Source: Symbiodinium natans (Eukaryota; Sar; Dinophyceae; Suessiales; Symbiodiniaceae). From it: a DNA stretch of 64,000 nucleotides. The number at the start of each line of letters is the position of its first letter. Position 1 is the first letter of the stretch. The notes below the pieces were generated by a model, which saw nothing but the letters and a program-made list of their open reading frames with translations, was not told the origin of the DNA and ran no database searches. Made by a program: the position numbers and the translations under genes. Positions 47,601-55,200 of the stretch are shown here, piece by piece. The stretch is taken from NCBI GenBank assembly GCA_905221605.1, contig CAJNDS010002670.1:193374-257373 (forward strand). The letters run 5' to 3'.

Positions 47601-50445
47601 CCCGAAGTTGACACCGGCATTGGTGTGTAGCTGTCTTCAGTCTAGAGGCGAGTCTATTGGGGTTTACTGCAGTTTCTAGGGTTTCTTGGGGTGTGTTTGG
47701 GTTGACAGGGGTAGGGTGTGAGCTCCACATGATCACACACGAATGTAAACCCGAGCAAATTTGCGAGCCGGTTAGATCTTGGCTACTGCGAAGGGTTTAG
47801 GGTTTAGGGTTTAGGGTTTAGGGTTTAGGGTTTAGGGTTTAGGGTTTAGGGTTTAGGGTGCTCGTCTGACGTAGGGTCTGCACGACCCTTCTCTGGGAAC
47901 AGAGACTCTTTCACAGCACAGTTGCAGGCAGGTGCATCCCCAAGGGTTGCTGTGGCCTTACAATAAGGTTTAGGGTTTAGGGTTTAGGGTTTAGGGTTTA
48001 GGCTTTAGGTTTAGGGTTTAGGGTTTAGGGTTTAGGGTTTAGGGTTTAGGGTTTAGGGTTTAGGGTTTAGGGTTTAGGGTTTAGGGTTTAGGGTGGTTGT
48101 GCACTGCTCAAAGCTTTATGGTTCTCTTCATTCCGGGCTTGCATCTTCGGTTTCAAGGCCTGCGACAGTCTGGGATCCTGGGGCAGGTCATGGCCGGGAT
48201 CTTATGCCTCATCAGCGTGCTCTTCATGGCGATGCCGCTATCGGTGCCTTCTCGCACTTGTGTATTCTTGGGCTCATGCTCTCTATTGTCCTCTATGGTG
48301 CTATAGGGCCACACGCCCGAAGAAGTCCGTTGTTGTTTGGCCAGAGGCATTCTTCAAGGATCGGTCGAGGCTTCGGGGACAGGGCTCGGGGGCGGTTAGA
48401 ATGTTTCGTGGAGGTCCTGCATCAGCCCGAAATGATCCTCGCGTTCCTTCATGAACCCAAGCCCTCAGCGTCCCAAGTCGGTGGTGGCAGCTGTGGGCCT
48501 TCTAGGTTTCGGGGCTTCGGAGCCTGGCCCTTTGCGAGGATGCAGCGCAGGCTCCAAGCTCATGTAGGCCCATGTAGGTGCGATGGCGCAGGTCGAGTAT
48601 CGCTTTACCTTCCTTGACGTGCTCTTGGAGGACGAAGAGCGGGGCAAGGACCTTCGTGCCGACCGTGCTCGCAGCGCCCCTCCCCTTCTTTCCTTGGAGT
48701 CGCCGCAAGGGTGTTGGAAGACGAGTTTGGAGGAGGCCGCCGTGAGGAGCTACGTGCACTCTCTGCCGCTGCCGACGGTAGCAGTGAGCCAAGCGGTGCC
48801 CGAAACGCAGGCGCCGGCAGCAGCGGCGATGTCCGTGGGGTTGCAGGCTCAGGACGAAGCAGAGGAGGAACCTGGAAGGCCTCAAATCTTGGTCAGTGCT
48901 GGGAGCCTTGGGCATCCGGAGCTCTGCCAGCGCCCGTGCGTGCACGTCGCGGCCGGGCGGCAGTGCGAAGCGGGCGATGCCTGCAACTACTGTCACCATC
49001 CTCACCGCCACGTCCCGGTCATGGACAAGCGGCAGCGCCACATCCTCGAAGAGATGCCCAAGGCCGACTTCCTCCGCTTGGCCCTCCAGCTGCTCGAGGA
49101 CAAGGCCCGCACCATGGAGCTTCATGGCACGGAGGTTCTCTTCGGCATCTTGCAAGAGGAGATGCCCTCGGAGAGTTCTGAGACGATGCCAGCAGAAACC
49201 ACTCCACGTGGGCCACCACATGGGATGTCGCGCTGCCTGCGTGCGGCGAGCTTCAGCACCTTGGCGAGCCTGGCTGCACGGAAGTGCACGGAGGGCGCCA
49301 AGATGCGTATCCGTGAGGCGATGCAGACCCTGCGTGCACAGTCAGGGGCAAGCCAGCGCAAGCTAGATGTTTGAAGCTTCATTTTTCTGTTTTCCATGCA
49401 AGATCGTCAGACAGCCTGAAAGGCGTTTCCGATCTGGAAAACCCACCATCGAAGCGTTATCCACCGACTTTTTGAGACGCTCCTACCTGCCGTCAGACAT
49501 CGTCAGACGTACGTGACAGGCCGATGCATGTGCAAGAGATGGACGCAATAACTTCATGGCACACAGCGTCACAATCGTCGGAGAAGCTTCTGCAGACCAA
49601 TGTGTATACATCCTGTGCATGTTCGTTTTTTCTGTTCAGCTCACACATTCATCTTGGTGCCAGCTCACATTTGGTCAGCCCAGTCCCTTCGTAGAGTTTT
49701 CCAGCAAACAAGACACTACTGCCCGCGTCTGACCAGAACGGATGCAGCAAAGTTCGAAAGTGCTGCGAAAATACGATTTTAACATCTGCAAGCAGCCGCG
49801 GATTCTGCTTACGCGTTGCGAGTCGGAAGAAATGAAATGAAATATGAATCTATGCCATGTATTCATATACACAAATATATGTATGTATATGTATGACATA
49901 TATATGTATATATGAGACCCCCCCCCCCAGTTATCCACACCTTTTCTGCTTGTTTTGTGTTTTTCTTGTTCTGGCACTGCGTATTTCGTTTTTTCGTTTG
50001 TGATTTGTTTTCTTTGTCCCAGCGGGTTGATTGATACTTCTTTCTTTCTTTATAGCACCTTGAGTTCAAGGAAGTAAGATGAGGAGGTAATGCGGGATTT
50101 AGGGGAGACCCGATGAAGCCCTTCCGCTTACTCACGAGCCTCTTCAATTCGCTTGGGGTGTTTCAGGTAGTGGATCTTTTTCTTTGATCTTAAATGGGGT
50201 GTAATCGTTCATGCTACTGGGTGCGTGTCCTAAGGCGTGGCGGGGGTTACTCGGCCTCGGTTTTCTCAGATCCCAGTATCAAGTCGGTTGAAGGATGAGA
50301 TGTTTTACTGGCCCTTGGGATCTTTTGCGTAGGTGCTGGGATTTCACTCCGAGGATTCTGGCATCGTGCTTTCACACAAGCGCCGAAAACTAGGAAACGG
50401 TAGGTTCTGGAATATATATATATATATGTTTATCTTATATGTGTC

Positions 50446-50477
<32 letters not shown>

Positions 50478-52227
50478 TATATGCTACACCCCCCCAGCGA
50501 CCTACCCTTTTTAGGCCTTTTTTACAAAAAAACAACGAAGGCCCGAAAGTCGCGTCGTTCATCGCCGGGTAATGAAGGACATCTATTGGGACACCCACCT
50601 CGCAGGCCCCGATAAGCCAGCATTGGATTAATCTATATTTTGAATCTGAAGCGGACAATGAGGTTTTTAGATCTTTGGTTTTTCTAGGCAAATTGTGCGA
50701 AGTTGCGCGTTTAACTGGCAAATAATGTTTTGTTGGGCAACTAATAAATTTTTTGTATTTACAATTGTGTTTGTACTAGGCAAAGAATTAATCAAATACT
50801 ATCTGACAAGTCCACTGAAATACCTTATGTTTACATATTCATGAAACATTGTGCTTATTATTGTATGCGAATTTAACTCCTGGAGTATTAAGTACATAGC
50901 CCAATCTGACTCAAGTGAATACTATTCACAATACCATACTCAACTAAATATGAAATAAACACGAACGGCAACGGAAGCGATTCTACTTAAATAACAATGT
51001 AAAAGACTTCTCAAGTACTAAATAAAGACCACTTATATACCTTCCTAGAAAAGTAGTTAGTAAAGGCCATAGCACAAGAATACTGCTCGTACATAAAAAA
51101 GAATTTGTACTAGGCAAAGTATAAACCAAATACCATCTGAAAAGTACACTGTAATAACTTATGTTTTACATATTCATGAAATATTTCTTGTTTTGAAATC
51201 ATCATTCTATGCGATTTATCTACTAGAGTAAGTACTAAGTAAATAGCCCAATCTGACTCAAATGAACACTATTTAAAATACCAGACCCAACCAAAATGTG
51301 AAATAACAACGAATGGAAATAGAACACTATTCAAAATACCATACCCAACTAAAATTTGCAATAAACACTAATGGAAATAGAAGCGGTTCTACTTACGTAA
51401 CAATGCAAAAGACTTCTCGAGTACTAAATAAAGACCTCTTATATACCTTCCTAGAAATATAGTTAGTAAAGGCCATGCACAAGAATACTGCTTTGTACAT
51501 AAATAGAATGTGTGCTAGTCAAAGTATTCATCAAATACTATCTGAAAAGTCCACTGAAATATCTTATGTTTACATATTCATGAAATAGCGCCCAATTTGA
51601 CTCAAGTGACTACTATTTAAAGGACCATACTCAACCAAAATACGAAATAAACACTAACAGCAATAGAAGCGATTCTACTTGCATAGCAATGAAATCTTTG
51701 TTTCTGAAGTATTTCATTAAGACCACTTATATACTATGTCCGAAAGGCACAATTTGCAGAAGCAAGCTTTAAAAAATGCACAATCTTCCTAGAAAAGTAC
51801 TTAGAAAAGTACTTAGTGAAGGCCATGCACAAGCAAATTCGCAAGTACAAAAACACACTTAAAAATGCGTAGTTATTGCCACGTAAAGGCGAACCAAAAA
51901 ACCAAAATACCAAAACCAAAAAAACCAAAAAAACCAAAACCAAAAAAACCTTGGAGAAGCCTCGTAGGGATTCCTGAGAGTTCCGGAAAATTGTTTTTTT
52001 TTGGTTTTTTTGGTTTTTTTTTTTTTTTTTGGTTTGGTGTTTTGGGTTTTTTAATTGCCCGTGTATTCGGATTTTAGTTTCATTTTAGTCTACGCCCTAA
52101 GAAACACGCTATGTTGCTCACCGAGTTTGCTTGCATTGCAGCTGGATGACTTAAGACAAGGCGAAAAAAGGTAGGTCACTGGGGGGGGGGGTACCATATA
52201 TATATATATATATATATATGGTAGCAT

Positions 52228-52260
<33 letters not shown>

Positions 52261-55200
52261 CACAGAAATTTCTGTATATGCACACATATACGTATGTACA
52301 TGTTTTGTACTAGCCCAATCCGGGGTGTCACTGGGCTTTCTTGGAGGTTTGTCAAGCTCAGGTGCTGGGCAACGCCATGTCGAAGACCTGGGACGACCGA
52401 CATCGAATTCTCTTGCTGCTTGGCTTGGGTTCAAACCCCACACGGTGTCTGCCGAACCATGTTTAGCCTTGCTGCTGTTAAGGCGGGTCGATTTGGGGTT
52501 TTGGGTTCAGAGTTCAGGGTTTTATTGTTCAGGGTTGACGTTTTTTTAGGGCATCCCACGTTGGTTCCAGCACCATGTTCACATGGGCAAGGATGACGCA
52601 GACGCGACGACGCCTGAAGCACTTGGGCTACTCCGCAGGCGCAGTGGGTTTCCCTCTCCGTACCCTTAAACCCTTAAACCCTTAAACCCTTAAACCCTTA
52701 AACCCTTCTTAACCCTTCTTAAACCCTTAAACCCTTAAACCCTTAAACCCTTAAACCCTTAAACCCTTAAACCCTTAAACCCTTAAACCCTTAAACCCTT
52801 AAACCCTTAAACCCTTAAACCCGTAAACCCTTAAAACCTTAAACCCTTAAACCCTTAAACCCTAAACCCCAAACCCTAAACCCCCATGTTCGCGGTGGGC
52901 CGATCGCGCGCCATAGGCTCAAGCTGCCGGAGCTGCAAGTCTCCTTTGCTTGTGCTAACCCTCTAAACCCTAAGCCCTAAGCCCTAAGCCCTAAGCCCTA
53001 AGCCCTAAGCCCTAAGCCCTAAGCCCTAAGCCGTAAGCCCTAAGCCCTAAGCCCTAAACCCTAAACCCTAAACCCTAAACTCTAAACCTCCCAAGAATGC
53101 CCAGACGACATGCCGAAGCTCTTCAAGAAGTTCGACCGGGACGGCAACGGCGAACTCGAGATGGAAGAGTTCTGCGCACCCTGGCGTGATGTGTGCGGTT
53201 TTAGGGTTTTAGGGTTTTAGGGTTTAGGGTTTAGGGTTTAGGGTTTAGGGCTTAGGGCTTAGGGTTTAGGGTTTAGGGTTTACGATGCTACTAGTATTCC
53301 CTTATGGTCCCCATGTTAGTATGCTTAAATAAGCCCCCCCCCCCCAAACACTCAATGTTGATTTTTAAGGCCCCGGTATTGCAGCCGAAACCACTAGAAC
53401 CTAAATGCTCTGCACCTTAACTTCGGGTTTTCGGGTTTATAGGCTTTAGGTTCAGGGTTCAGGGGGTAAAGGGTTTAGGGTTTAGGGTGTAGCGTTTAGG
53501 GTTTAGGGCTTAGGGTTGATCCCGTCAGAGTAGATTCATCCCGACATCCTACGGAATTATCCTGGGAATCAGGACATGGTTGCCACCATGCGAGTGCGGC
53601 GCCCCAGAGACTTCTTCGAGGTTCAATGCAGAGTTTCTTCTGGGTTTTAGGGTTTTGGGCTCATGATCAATATTTGTTGTTTATTTCTTAGTATCATATT
53701 TGTTGTTTATTTCTTAGTATATATATATACACACATTCTTTTTTACAGCTATTGTACTTTGATTTTCTTATTCTTCATATGTTCATTTTGTTCATTGTTG
53801 TTCTTGGGTGTGTAAGTGTGTATTCAGATCATAGAATTAATGTTTCGGGTGTTGCATGCGGATTAGGAAGTGAACGGCTTGACTCAATAGGGCCCTTCAG
53901 GTTTCTTTGTGAGCAAGAGACACTTAGGGTTGAGGGTTTAGGGTTTAGGGATTAGGGTTTAGGGTTGAGGGTTTAGGGTTTAGGGTTTGGGGTTTAGGGT
54001 CTAGGGTTTAGGGTTTAGGGTTTAGGGCCCCGAGCCTTCAGCAGAGGAGCGCGCTGCAGATTGTTACCAAGGAGCAACAAATCCAACCACCTCCCCCCCT
54101 CCCCCCAACCCACCTTATCAAACCCATAAACTTGATAAACCCCTCCCCCATAAACCCGACAAGCCGCATGCAGAAACCCCAGAAGCCCGGCGTTTAGGGT
54201 TTAGGGTTTAGTATTTTGGGGTTCAGGGTTTAGTGATAGGCTCTCTCATGCACGTAGCCAAAGTATCAAGTGCTAGACCCCTAAACTTAGTCGATTTGCC
54301 GAAATTAACTCTGTAACCTCAATGCTAGTGGCGGCTGACTTCTAAAGTTTTTTCAAAGCAGCTCCATTCATACAAAGGTACCCTAAACCCAAAACCTTAA
54401 ACCGTACACCCTAAACCATAAACCCGAATCCATGTGCCCTAAGCCGTTTAGTAGGGAATGGGTGCCCTTTATAGTCCCTTCAAGGGCATATATTGTATAG
54501 GGACCTGATTCCCCCGCTCCCTACTAACCAACAGTATGTAAGCCGAAAACCCTGCCAACCCTAAATCCTAAACCCTAAACCCTTAACCCTAAACCCTAAA
54601 CCACCCCCTCCATGCCCCCAAAGCCGGATGTTGCACACCGTGCCCAGGTGGGCGTGAAGCCGACCGAGGCTTCGGTGAAACTGGGTTTTAGGGTTTTGGG
54701 TTTGGGGTTTAGGGTTTGGGGTGTAGGGTTTGGGGTTTAGGGTTTGGGGTTTGGGGTTGGGGGTTTAGGGTTTGGGGTTTAGGGTTCGGGGTTTATAAGG
54801 GTTTGGGGTTTGAGGTCAAGGGTTTGGGGTTTCGGGTTTGGGGTTTAGGGTTTAGGGTCTGGGGTTTGGGGTTTGGGGTTTAGGGTTTGGGGTTTAGGGT
54901 TGGGGGTTTAGGGTTTGGGGTTTAGGGTTTAGGGTTGGTTCTACCTGCTACTATTCGCGCGGCACTTGCGCTTGCTACTGCGCGAGCTACAACGACTAGC
55001 AAGAAAGCGACAACAAGCATCACAACTGCCACAACGACGGTCCCGACTCCCGCAAGTACAACAACAACTACTACCGACTACCGCTGCGAGTGCCTACGTA
55101 CTTGCCACTGTCAACTGGGCAGCAGCACTGTAGCCTCTTAACTTTAGGGCTGTCATGAGAATGGTGTGATCATATTTCGGCTTGACAGGTTTCGGGTGTT

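Noticed and set aside
48502-49221. 239-codon minus-strand frame opposite the C3H gene
   Set aside because: It is a shadow of the plus-strand gene. The plus strand has the zinc-finger motif and the conserved paralogue.
50690-51880. Mitochondrial or plastid insertion
   Set aside because: It is AT-rich, but no organellar gene fragment is recognisable. The tandem structure and inverted arms suit a repeat element better. Kept only as an open possibility.
52176-52443. Isoleucine/tyrosine-rich proteins around the (TA)n tracts
   Set aside because: Translations of TATATA microsatellites. The same effect occurs at 32444-32713, 49863-50147 and 50344-50721.
54935-55141. Thr-rich 68-residue protein as a gene
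   Set aside because: A low-complexity ACN-rich frame with no acceptor or start context better than chance. Left as a possible island only.
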